Part shown: piece after piece, positions 12,071-22,149 of the stretch
Layout of the letters: every line of letters begins with the position of its first letter
Position numbering within the stretch: position 1 is the stretch's first letter
NCBI GenBank assembly: GCA_002205965.3
Contig: NADL03000590.1
Coordinates: 3,291,001-3,355,000, forward strand
Length of the DNA stretch: 64,000 bases
Source of the DNA: Kappaphycus alvarezii
Lineage: Eukaryota > Rhodophyta > Florideophyceae > Gigartinales > Solieriaceae
Direction of reading: 5' to 3'
The notes under the pieces: model-generated
The model's input: only the letters and a program-made list of their open reading frames with translations
Told to the model about the DNA's origin: nothing
The model's database searches: none
Program-made: the position numbers and the translations under genes

Positions 12071-13219
12071 CTAGATAGTTTTGATATCCACCCCATTGGC
12101 GCATTCAGTGTGGACCATCAGCCATCCACCTATCTTTTGCTTTCGCAATGAAATGGAAAGCATGAAACTCTAGGCTATCAGCCTCGCCAACCTCTTGCCG
12201 AATAGCAGAGACGACCCGTAATCGCGCCTGTGCCAAATCGCCAAGGCTGACGCCTCGTTTCTCCAGCAATGTCATAGCATTCACAGAAAGGAAAATGACA
12301 GCAGCATCCGTTCTTGCGTAAATACGAAAGGAAAGTTATCTGCAAGCGCGACATATTTATGAGAGTACCACGAATCTCCTGGAATATAGCATCGGCATCC
12401 CGTCGATTCCCATCCTTTTTCTGTTCGTCCTCTCGACTTTCAACCTGACGAAGTTTGTCTACAGTAGCTTGATTGAGCATAAGCGGGCGTCGGGGCATGT
12501 CCTCCTGATTTGTCGAGAGATTGGACATCATTTCGGTGATGATATCCAATACATCTGTTTGGAAGCGCATGACTGCACGACCTCCGCTTCTTATGCCAAT
12601 ACTTGTGAACCTCGCCTGAGGTTGCACTATGAACGCCATCAGCTGTTCCTCAAGAGGACCTGGTAGCTGAGACTGCGGTAAATCCGACCTGGTCAATCTA
12701 CGTGACCACTGCGCAAACAACCCAAACCCAATCTGGTATTCTCCATTCACATCAAGCCCAACGAATGTACGCCGCTCTTGAGCTATTCTCTTGGCAGTAA
12801 CTATCGGAGCCTTACTCTTTGCATTTTAAATGTACTTTGCTGCTCGCAGAGAGTCTCGTTCCTCATCATCCTCAGGTGTTACGCAGGCGGAAAGTACTCG
12901 TGGGCAGCCCATGTCCAAAGGATTTGAACTTGGCCTCTTCTGTCCACGCAGAAGACGCCAAAAGTCAGTGTGAGAGAGCTCATAACTCAAGATGTGATTT
13001 ATTTGGTTGCTCAGCACTTCAATTAACTTTTGCCTTCATTTTACGAATAAGGCTTGAATTAATCTCTTGTGCAATCTGCATCCTTGTATCACTCTTCAGC
13101 TCGAAAATTGCAGAGGTCACCCTGAATATAATAAAGGAATCTCTCGGTGTTTTCTCAAGTGCAACAAGTTTTTCGGCTGAAAGAAAGTCGGAGTTTGTCC
13201 GCTATCCTCCCATTGGCAT
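12071..13219 (-). CDS. Unrecognised conserved-looking gene
   Basis: Not recognised. Segments with coding character run in order on the minus strand. The first is FLSAEKLVALEKTPRDSFII, then IAQEINSSLIRKMKAK (about 13180-13030). A soluble domain follows: RTFVGLDVNGEYQIGFGLFA, QARFTSIGIRSGGRAVMRFQ and a long helix about MLNQATVDKLRQVESREDEQ (12790-12370). A C-terminal helical part contains AAVIFLSVNAMTLLEKRGVS and HFIAKAKDRWMVHTECANGV, ending at TAG 12071-12073. At least two frame changes or short introns separate these; one candidate junction is near 12340-12370. The presumed start at 13219 is 41 bp downstream of the aldo/keto reductase stop on the same strand. No function is proposed. Confidence 0.45.
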
Positions 13220-13260
13220 CGTTCGTAATCAGTCGTAGATGGGTATACTATGTCCCATTC

Positions 13261-14211
13261 CTACGCAAAACACCCCCGGATCATTGTACCGGCGGCCTCT
13301 GTCCAACTTGCAATCTCCTTCATATCCTCCTCACTTAATTCAAATCCAAAAATATCCATGTTCTCCTCCAGCCTCTCCTCCCGGGCTGTTTTCGGAATCA
13401 CGACACAGCCCCGTTGCACACCCCATCTCAAAGCCACTTGTGCCGCACTCTTCCCCAATTTGTTGGCAATCTTGTTCAACGACTCCTCCTCCAGCACTCT
13501 ATCCCCTCCATCCATTCCCAATTCCACATAACTCCCCGCTCCCAACGGCGAGAAAGCCGTCACAGCGATTCCTTCACGTCGACAAAACTGCAAGAGTTTT
13601 CCTGCTGCAAGTAAGGATGCAGCTCGACCTGCACGGCGGGCGAATGTGGCGTATGAAAGCAAATCCATGATCAATATGGCCGGAAAATTAGACACTCCAA
13701 TATGACGCACCAGCCCTCCTTGACGCATTGCTCCAGCGCACCCCACGTCTCAGACAGCGGTACACGCTCCTCGTGAGGATATTCTCTTTGTCACTTTCAG
13801 GATCTTTAATCCATTCTGGTGGATAGCGTTTGTCTATCGGTACATGTGCTAGACTGATGGGAAAGTGAATCAAATAAAGGTCTATCTTTTCCAGGTTCAA
13901 ATCCGTGAGTGATTTAACCAAGGCTGGACGAACATGCTCCGCCTTGTGAAAGGTATTCCACAGCTTGGAAGTGATGAACAAATCGTCCCTAGTGCAAACG
14001 CCAGCATCGATGGCACGAGAAATGCCGAGCCCGACCTCAACTTCATTGCCGTAATCACAGGCGCAGTCGAGGTGACGGTAGCCTTTGCGGATGGCAGTCT
14101 CAACAATAGAAGCGCAACGCCTGGAGGGGATTTCCATGTGCCGAGACCGACGAGCGGCATTTGTAGGGGAGGATTGCCGATGGGCACGGATGGGATTGAA
14201 GGGAGAGACAT
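13261..14211 (-). CDS. Aldo/keto reductase (AKR superfamily), frameshifted
   Basis: NAD(P)H-dependent carbonyl reductase of the (beta/alpha)8 AKR superfamily. The N-terminal block MPLVGLGTWKSPPG lies near 14160. The catalytic tetrad is present: Asp and Tyr in YRHLDCACDYGNEVEVG (about 14075), Lys in LFITSKLWNTFHKAEHVRP (about 13975) and His in KIDLYLIHFPISL (about 13880). Later come LVRHIGVSNFPA (about 13700), VELHPYLQQ (about 13610, in a shifted frame) and the cofactor-binding stretch AAQVALRWGVQRGCVVIPKT (about 13430). Length and motif spacing fit sugar/aldose-type reductases (xylose or mannose-6-phosphate reductase-like). The substrate is not determined. Frame breaks occur near 14140, 13750 and 13610. 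The start at 14211 is chosen because MSLPSIPSVPIGN leads directly into the conserved N-terminus. Confidence 0.9.
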
Positions 14212-14762
14212 GTTTGAGTTGTGGGATGTGTGTAACTGACGAGGGCGATGAGGAAAGCGATGGACGGTGTGAAGAAAAGTGGGGCGATAGAAAGGCGCGG
14301 ATGGTTGGAGGCATTCGGCTTCATGAAAAGTTTGAACGGGGCTGATTGCACCCGCTGCGCCCAATCCGATAGGAAAACGACTAGCTAGAGGAGGTATGGT
14401 GGAATGGGAGATTACCTCCAAGTTTAGTTTTCATGCACTTGATCCATGCTAGGAACAGTTTTATCTGAATCTAGCCTTTAGTCGAGGAAACAGCGAATGA
14501 GAATTTAGCGTTATTGACTCAGGTCTCTCTCTCTCTGGAACAGTCTTTTGGTCCAATTCAGGACTTTCAGTATAGTAAGTACATTTTATGCAAAGGTCTA
14601 CTTGGCCAATCAAGCTTGCCTACAGGAAGCTAACTTGTCAATTTCAAAGTGTCCAACGACGGCCAACTTTCATGCAAAACCCTAACAAATGCAGCGCCCA
14701 TTACTCAAATGCCTGCCCTCCCGTACCGACCACCGTCGTCCTCCCCTTCATTCTCCATCCAG
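14212..14762. other. Intergenic between divergent genes
   Basis: Common upstream region of the aldo/keto reductase and TRMT11 genes. A short CT dinucleotide run lies at about 14523-14535. No TATA box or gene is recognised. Confidence 0.5.
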
Positions 14763-16183
14763 ATGCTGTTCCTTCTCCAGTTCCGCGGTCTTCACAATGA
14801 CCTTCGCCTCTCCGAATTCCTCTCCGTCGTCGCCCTCCATCGTAACCTTCCCACCATCAGCCCCTCCGCCATTTCCCTGACACCAGCCTTTCAATTTCTA
14901 ACCAATACCCCGACCCCCGCAGTCGTCAAACGCGGTCCTGCCGGCGTGGTCCTCTACGGTGAGATATTTTACTACTGCCATCTCCACTCTGAGGAGGAGC
15001 ACGCCAAATTGCAAAACGAACCGTTTTGCTTCGTGCCGTTTACGTCCCTGTAGGACATGGCGCCTCTATGAACAATGTCGTCAAAGTATCGATGGCCCCC
15101 GATTTCAAGGTGCCCTGGACGTTGTGCGTGATGACAACACCGCCCGTCATTTCGTTGTAACGTCGATGCCTTTGGGAAAAGCCTGGACGTGGATCAGCAA
15201 CTTGAGCGTATTCATAGGTTTCCTGAGATGTTGCTCTCTTTTCCTGGAAAAGTCCGTTTGAAAAACCCCGACGTGCAGATTTTTATTTTAGAGGACGCTT
15301 TTCCAGTCAATGGCCATGGCTTTGCACCAACAGCAAAATCCGCGGCAAGTTTTTGTGGCCCGTCGTGTAGCGGAGGGCTGTGGTTATATCGGTTCCAAGT
15401 ATTCGTTGAAGAGAAGAAAATATATTGGACCGACTAGTATGGATGCTGAATTGGCGTTTGTCATGGCGAATATGGCTGGAGTTAAGGAAGGAGATTTGGT
15501 TTTGGATCCATTTTGTGGCACTGGCGGTATCATGATTGCTTGCAAGGCAAGAGGGGCACATGTTGGGTGGGGATATAAATATCTTGGCCTTGCGAGGAAA
15601 GGGAAATGGAGCAGACATTGACGCTAATTTCCAGCAGTACGCGCTGCAAGGGCCGTTGGGGTTGCTGAGGGCCGATGTTTTGAACCGAGCAGTGGGAAGA
15701 GGAAAGATCGGGTGGTTTGATGCACTTGTGTGCGACCCACCGTACGGTATAAAGGAGGGAATGCGGGTGTTTCGGGAGGATACCATATCTCCGAGTATGG
15801 AAAAGAATCATTTCAAGGGACAGAGCGCATCCGGTTTCGTTGATTTTTTGCACGGAATTTTGGAATTCGCAGCCAACGTGTTGGTGGTAGGTGGAAAGTT
15901 GGTGTATTGGTTGCCGACGACGCCCGAGTACAGTGAGGAAGACTTGCCTACCCATCCGGCATTACGCGTTCTTTTTAATTGTGAGCAGCCTTTAACAATG
16001 AGAATGTGTCGACGAATGATAGCCATGGTGAGAGTGTCTGAGAAGGAAAGAGAGCAAAATGAGACGGAAACGGGTGGTGCAATTTCTGAACATGGCCACG
16101 GGGTGGGGGGAGAGAGGATGCCTGCACACTTTGATCTGGCATGTAAACTCTTGCGACAGCCGGAAAGGGCTGAGGGAGGTTGA
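14763..16183 (+). CDS. TRMT11: tRNA (guanine10-N2) methyltransferase catalytic subunit, frameshifted
   Basis: Catalytic subunit that, with TRMT112, methylates G10 of tRNAs. The N-terminal start MLFLLQFRGLHNDLRLSEFL (14763) resembles the RNA-binding THUMP-like region of Trm11. The methyltransferase part has GYIGSKYSLKRRKYIGPTSM (about 15385-15440), the SAM-binding motif LDPFCGTGGIMIACKARGA (about 15505-15560), a GADIDANFQQYALQG segment (about 15610-15655) and the catalytic DALVCDPPYGIKEGMRVF (about 15720-15770; DPPY is the amino-methyltransferase signature). The C-terminal block is GGKLVYWLPTTPEYSEEDLP (about 15890-15945), then NCEQPLTMRMCRRMIAM. Length fits the family. Frame shifts occur near 15030-15060, 15180-15350 and 15580. 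The final 400 bp is one clean frame ending at TGA 16181-16183. Confidence 0.93.
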
Positions 16184-16395
16184 GAAGCAGAGACGCGGTG
16201 CGGTAGGATCTATTCATTTGCCAAAACACTGATTTCCAAACGCCGAATCTTTGGGGTGGCGTGGGGTGGCTGATAACTTGTGTTGAGGGTTTGCAGAAAC
16301 GACTTTGCACTAGATTAGATGCGATCAATGGGTCCGCAGTGGCGTGTGTAGAGAAACAATGTGGGACTATGTTGTCAGTGATGGTGATGGGCAGA

Positions 16396-17133
16396 TCACC
16401 AAATGAAGACGGGCTGTCCTGCGGGATTGTCGTCGGTGACACCCTTCTTATCTTTGTTGGCAGGGTTTCTCCTAGTTGAGCCAGAGAAAGTTGGCTCTTG
16501 ATACGCGTTGCCGAAATCATCATGGTCCATAACGACCGGAGGCAGCTCCGGCAAGCCCGCGGCGACGCGCAGCTGTGGTGGTATGGGATCACCTGGAAAC
16601 AGACCTGAGTTCAACTCACTGAAGCGGAGGGCCTTGTGATAAAACTGGCGCTCGCAGTAGTATGTTTTCACCCAGCGGCCATTGGGCTTTGTAACAACCT
16701 TTTTGACAAGCTGAAAGTTTTCAAAGCTGAGAATGTGACATTTGCGACTAATGCTCTCGACTAAATTGGTGTCCCTATTATCGCTGGAAATTAGCTCATG
16801 TGAGGGGCATTTTGAAGGGCGCATAACGTCCACAAGATCTTCGCGATGGGCCAAAACGTCATCGACACTCCAAAACCAACGGCCTTTAAACTTTGCGTCA
16901 TTTGTTTCGGGATCTCGATACAGGGTCTCTAAAACGCAGACCCATTCCTTGCCTTCACCTGTGTACATGGCGACATGGTCGCCTATGCGGAGACGAGTGC
17001 CGAGATAATCGACGGCGCGAAAGATTTCAACGTTGAGCTTTGGGCAGAATTCGGCAGGGGGCACTAAGACTGGCTCGGTGAGAACGGTTTCCGCGGGTAG
17101 GTCGTCGATGTGGTCTCGTTTTCGGTTGACCAT
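16396..17133 (-). CDS. BAH-domain protein, intact frame
   Basis: About 245 aa, the only recognised gene of the window with one uninterrupted frame. The BAH (bromo-adjacent homology) domain spans most of the protein: RLRIGDHVAMYTGEGKEWVC, then FKGRWFWSVDDVLAH, CPSHELISSDNRDTN, SISRKCHILSFENFQ and a CERQFYHKAL segment. BAH domains bind nucleosomes or modified histone tails, so a chromatin role is likely. No PHD, bromo or methyltransferase domain is seen. The start at 17133 (MVNRKRDHIDD) is preferred over the upstream Met at 17286, because the extra 51 residues are Pro/His/Thr-rich and look untranslated. The C-terminal 40 residues are polar and probably disordered. Confidence 0.82.
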   Translation of the reverse strand: MVNRKRDHIDDLPAETVLTEPVLVPPAEFCPKLNVEIFRAVDYLGTRLRIGDHVAMYTGEGKEWVCVLETLYRDPETNDAKFKGRWFWSVDDVLAHREDLVDVMRPSKCPSHELISSDNRDTNLVESISRKCHILSFENFQLVKKVVTKPNGRWVKTYYCERQFYHKALRFSELNSGLFPGDPIPPQLRVAAGLPELPPVVMDHDDFGNAYQEPTFSGSTRRNPANKDKKGVTDDNPAGQPVFIW

Positions 17134-17827
17134 GAGAAGTGTGGTGCGCGTGGGCGACAGTTGCAGAGGCAAGTGGGGGCTTGGGAGTAGGTGGGAGTTG
17201 AGAGTTGGTTTGTGTTTGTTGTAGGGTGGATGATTGGGTGGGGTCTGCGGGAAGGGATGTGTGGCTTGGTCGGGGTGTAGGGTCATTCACTGACTTTTTT
17301 CACGGCATGATTATCAAGGTCTAGTGCAGTGCAACCAGTATTGATGTAAATTTGTTTAGAGAACTGTAGTTGTGGCATGTTTTTGGGTCAAGGCTATGCA
17401 AAGGCGTAGGGTACGTAGGATAGGCGGAAACGGTTGGATGAAATGCATACTGTACCTGGCATGTGCATGTGCATGTGCACGTGTGGTATTCCAATTTTTT
17501 ATAAAACATCAATTCGTCCCTGGAAAAGTCTTGACCCTTTCCTTGCAATGCCATTCGCTCTCTCCGGCTTGCATTCACTAGCCTAGCGCGTCTTGTGAGC
17601 AGACTTTTCCATTTACAAGGTTTAAAGTCAACCAAACGAGACCCAGGTTGCAGAGCAGAATACTTGGCGATGGCGACTGAATTTTACAGCGTTTATGATA
17701 TGTACGTTCCTACATGGTTGCTCTCTACATGTACCGTAACAATTCGCCAGAGTAAACCATCCTTTCAGCCTGCACCTCCGATAGCAAACGACTTCAAAAT
17801 GGCATCCATGCCATAAACCGCAACATT
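17134..17827. other. Intergenic; short GCATGT run
   Basis: No gene recognised. A small GCATGT tandem run (ggcatgtgcatgtgcatgtg) lies at about 17458-17482. Other short frames have no content. Confidence 0.5.
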
Positions 17828-18552
17828 TTAAAACTCGTCATCGTCAAGCGTATCATCCCAATCCCCTGACGCCAACGTTCGAATACAAATTCTATCCTTT
17901 GGTTTGTCGCAATCCTCACTCCCACTTTCCTCACCGCTTTCCACCAACTTTTTTCCCTAAAACACGCACCATCTCGCAAACATGTCACACAACACAAATA
18001 AAACATAACAAAAAGTACGCAACCGATTTCAGAGTCAGTCATGTGCAAGTCAAACCATCCATGTCCTCAACCGCGTCTTTCCGTTGCGTCACTCCAAAAA
18101 GCCACAATCTGAAAAATCTACGCAGCGTCACATGTTGGCAATGTACCTCAATCTCTTTCTGAATCCGAGCGATTTCGTTCCTCACCTCTTCGCCCTCACT
18201 CTCAAACTTCAACCTCCTCCTATTGGCCTCTGCCAATTCCGCATCCAACTCATCCATCCTTTCGCGCATCCGCTGTTCCCACTCTGTCACCTTGTCCACC
18301 ATTTCTGCATACCGCGCAAGGACGCCTCTGCAAAATCTGCACGGCCTCAATAGCCCTCTCCAAAACCAACTGTCGCTGCTCCAGGTCGTCGCTATGCCCT
18401 ACTTCCATCACTCGGCATAATGCACTTTCAGCCTTACGTACCTCGGATAAGGCTGCCTTGGTAGAGGAATCAGGACCACGTCGATAAAATGTTGCAGTGA
18501 TGTAACTGAGTGCACCACCACGGGATGGTGGTTTACGTGAGGATGATGCCAT
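17828..18552 (-). CDS. Coiled-coil protein with acidic tail, one intron
   Basis: Not firmly recognised. It starts MASSSRKPPSRGGALSYITA (18552). A helical segment follows, then a strongly heptad-like region: MVDKVTEWEQRMRERMDELD, AELAEANRRRLKFE and EVRNEIARIQKEIE (about 18300-18150). A GT-AG intron of 190 bp at 17957-18146 falls on a codon boundary. It joins the coil to an acidic tail containing LVESGEESGSEDCDKPKD and ending DWDDTLDDDEF at TAA 17828-17830. One frame change lies near 18330. A short coiled coil plus an acid tail could suit a complex subunit such as THOC7, but the resemblance is too weak to name. Confidence 0.6.
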
Positions 18553-19944
18553 TGCGGGGAGTGTTTTCTTGTGCGACGTAAGACTTCTTCGAAGGGTTGA
18601 ATATTTGCTCTTATGTTTTGACTTTTGTGAAGATGCGGGGGGAGGAGAGAGGATATTCGCTTGAAATCACGCCTGTCCATGACAAATGTATCAAGGGTTT
18701 CGAAGGAATGGAGGAAAATAATGTCGGGCGGGATTCAGGCGGGAGTGGGTGAGTGGTGATGTTCAAGGGGCATGGAGAGTGGACGGTCACTTGTCACTCT
18801 ATGATCCGTGAATGGCAAAAGGTGGTGCACAAGTGAGGGGATTTTACACCAAAGGGGGACTTGACGGGGAAGGGCACTTGAACAACCTTGTAGTGGTTGA
18901 CAAGGATGAGGATACGGTAGTAGGGTGGTATCTCGGGAAATGGAATGGTTTTGCAATATGCTGCGGTTTAAGCACTTTATATTTCCGACCAGAGGCTGAC
19001 GGGGTTTCATGAAAGTATTCAAGCTGAAACAGGCACAGGCCCGCAGTGGACTGCATCTATTGCTTGAATTCGATTCATGCATTGCAGCAACTATCGAAAG
19101 GAACAGTGGAATGCCACCAAACTACCGTCTACTAGTCCACGATACGGTAATTATAGAGAGAAAAGTTGCAATTCTACGATTGAGATGCAGCCCAACCAAT
19201 GAAAGCGGTCGGAACTATTTCAAGCTGCAAGCCCTGAACTGGAGAGATCTACCGTACGTCTTTAGTGTCTTTGTTGCATGTGCATTGCTAAATGAAGCGA
19301 TTGACCGTCTTTACCGTGACCGCCAAAATTTGCGTCCTCGTTTTCGGAACGGAGACCCATCGGGGATCTACAGCAAAAGCTTGGTACTTTACTGTGCGAT
19401 ACTGGATACTGTACTGTACTGTAGTAAGCTTCAACCCATCGATTAGCCCCTCGATCACCGTAGGCCCTCGGTAGCAGTTGATTCTACTGTAAAGTACAGA
19501 ACCTGAGCGACTCGATCAAGCTTGCAGTACAGTATTGTAGAGTCGAAATTCGTCAGGAACCTGAATTTCACCTTAAACGGAAATTGTTTTCATCTATTTC
19601 AACCTTTACAGTATAGTGCTTACAGTGTGCATACTTTATTTCTTAGTGGTTTAAATCCTAGATATCCAGCAATGCGGGCCAAAAACAGTATACTGTACTA
19701 TAGTATAGTGCTTCAGTTATGCGGTATCTTACTACTCTGTACAGTAAACAATATTGGCGGCTTCTTCTATTTGCATCGCTACCCTGCACCGTAGATGCAG
19801 TGCAGCAACAAAAACCTCCGCGTTTGTCGTCACCTGTCCAACAAACTCCACTTGTCATCCAAAGTTGCTCCGTTCAAATCTTCTACATTCAGATCAAAAC
19901 CTGCTCCGTCGACATCATTTCCTTCTTTCCTGCCTTGCCACAAA
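18553..19944. other. Intergenic with scattered GTAC repeats
   Basis: No supported gene. Short TACAGTAC-type elements occur at about 19385-19430, 19485-19540 and 19685-19750. An open frame of 145 codons at 19009-19446 (+) has no recognisable content and runs into the repeats, so it is not called as a gene. Confidence 0.5.
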
Positions 19945-21073
19945 ATGGCCAAATCCTCCTCCGACTTCATCCTCGATGAAGGTCTTGACGACGACTACGA
20001 CCACGACCAACTCGTCAACACCTTCATCGAGGATGAAATGGCCTTTCATTCCACCCGCCAGTCAAACTTGTCCCCATCCCCTGCGAATCCCATTCCCTCC
20101 CCAAGTCCGTCTCCCATCCCGCAAACGTCACGGACCCAACCCTAAAGCATCCATCTTCCCCTTTTGCCTCCACCACCCCTCATTCCCCTCCTCCCTCCCC
20201 CCTCACCAAAGTCGTCATCATCGACGGCATGCCGCTCACTGCATCCCGCCGACCTCGACGCCTTTCTCTCTGGAACGGGCACACTTACTCATCTTCAGTT
20301 ACGCAGACTCGACTCGCTTGGAATCATCCGTGCCGCGTCACCTTTGCCGACACTTCCGCAGCACAACTCGCTCTGCAACGTGATGGATATCAATTCGGGC
20401 CTGGTGCCCCATGCGTGTCTGTCAAAGTCGATAGTGATGACCGCTGGCAGTATGGTTGCCATGGTGCTGGTATCAACAAGCAACCAGGTCCTGGCATTAT
20501 GGATAAATTGCCAGCACGTGAGACAGTGACCGCCTCGTTTTGGGCCGCGTTTGGTGCCGCTAGAAAAGCCGCCGAGAGTTTGGAGCAAGGCGCTAAACGA
20601 CTCGGTGAGGAGCTGGAAACTAAGTTGGGTGTCTCAGATAAACTGGATGGCGCGGCTGAGGCGTTAGGGAAAGTAGATAAGCAATATCAGGTCAGTGAAC
20701 GGGTGGGGAGATGGCAGCGGCAGGAAAGGAGGCGGCGGGCAATTTGGATCAACGTATGGCATTTCAAGGGAGTGGGTAAAATCGTGGGCGAAGTTAGTCG
20801 TGGAGCGAGAATTGTGGCGAGGGAGGTCGATGAGAATTTGCAATTGTCGGATAAGGCGAGGGAGGCAACAAATATGGCGCTGAAACATGACGGCATCGGA
20901 CCCGCGGTTCGGACTGTGATGGATAGCGTTGCAGTGGGGAAGGCAGTGTCGCCGGGACGCCGAAGAAGAGAAAGAATTACAAGCCTAAGGGAATTGAGCA
21001 GAATAAAGAGGGAGAGATGGTCCCGGAATTGGGGAATAGGGCATGCCTCAACCAGTTGGCAGTTCAAGGATGA
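19945..21073 (+). CDS. RRM protein related to plant BPA1, frameshifted
   Basis: It starts MAKSSSDFILDEGLDDDYDH (19945) with an acidic N-terminus and a Ser/Pro linker. An RRM follows: strand 1 is TKVVIIDGMP (about 20210), helix 1 LTASDLDAFLSGTGTLTHLQL, and strand 3 RVTFADTSAAQLALQRDGYQ (about 20336-20395). The C-terminal half is amphipathic helices typical of BPA1/ACD11-partner-like RRM proteins: FGAARKAAESLEQGAKRLGE, ETKLGVSDKLDGAAEALGK, VDKQYQVSERV, then IVAREVDENLQLSDKAREAT. The basic tail contains KNYKPKGIEQNKEGEMVPEL and ends at TGA 21071-21073. Frame changes occur near 20145, 20230, 20740 and 20960. In plants this family binds a sphingolipid-transfer protein; the role here is unknown. 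Confidence 0.7.
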
Positions 21074-21189
21074 AACATATCGGAAGGAATTTGCGGGGGG
21101 AGGGTCGCAGTTGATTGCAAGAATGCTGCTTGCATTCACGGCTGATGCAAGGCAGTCACGCCGTCCCGCCGTCACCAAATCTCGCACTT

Positions 21190-22110
21190 GTATTAGTATG
21201 CGAATCTGTGTATTGCTGTCGTGCTAGGCATGCACACCATAGCTGAAGAAATAACCATCCGCAGCAACCCTTGATGAGCCGACAGGCTCTGCATTTGTTT
21301 CATCCGGGGACATGTATTTCCGAAATGAGCCCCCTCCTCCACGCATCTCCGCCGCAGTATCAGTGACGCTGCTCCTGGTCCCCAACGCACCTCCCGATAT
21401 TCCTCCTCCGGACTGCAGACCTTCTGCCCTTGCCTCGCCCAGCAGATCGTTGTGCCCCCTCGATTAAGCCCGCCCACCCCTTTATGCCTCCGTTGGCCGT
21501 ATCCCCGGCACCCCGATCCCGGAGCCCTTAGAGACCGTGAACCAGTTGCCCTCGCTGCACCCCTAAAAAGACACAATCCATACTCACGAGGGTGCAGCAA
21601 GACGTACGGGCCCGTCTCCATTGGCGTGACGCGTACCGGAGGCTAAACCCATCCCCCCCCCCACCAAAGTGACGAAGACATCCGGCTCCGCATGCGAGGC
21701 CACAGCTTCCGCCACAGTCCCGCCACCACCTTCCTCGATGCCCATCCCACCTTCTCCTACCGGGTCCCGCCAAGCAGCCACTGCGAATGGTCACCGACCT
21801 GGAGCGTAAGCTTGCCCACCGCCGCCATGCCCTTTCCGACAACCCCCTTTCTGCACCCTACTTCGATTTCCAACCGCTGACGTTTGATTCGTTGGGTGCC
21901 CCCTCTCCCGCTACTATCCTCTTCGTCGAGGGTCTCCTCCCGCGCATTGCTCAGAGGCTGCACACTACAGTTCGAGCTGTCCGCACCCGCATTTACCAAC
22001 GCATTAGTTGCACTCTATGGTCGTCCATCGCTACGGCTATCTTGTATCGCACCCGCTGCACGTGGCCAATGTGGAGCATCCAGTCAGTTGCTAGCTGTAT
22101 AGTCGGATTC
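21190..22110 (+). pseudogene. Retroelement relic, C-terminal end of an RT polyprotein (copy 1)
   Basis: A GC-rich stretch with broken frames. The recognisable end is FDFQPLTFDSLGAPSPATIL followed by FVEGLLPRIAQRLHTTVRAV and RISCTLWSSIATAILYRTR (about 21860-22055). The same domain recurs in the next relic (FTFQPVAFDFLGAPSLNTMI at about 23682-23741), which shows the two are copies of one lineage. The upstream part, 21190-21780, is Pro-rich with no clear frame. It sits about 120 bp after the BPA1-like gene. Confidence 0.6.
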
Positions 22111-22149
22111 TGCAGTGTGCACCATAGAAACTAATTGCTGTAAACCGTT

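Noticed and set aside
19009-19446. 145-codon plus-strand open frame
   Set aside because: No recognisable domain, and its end is made of TACTGTAC repeats.
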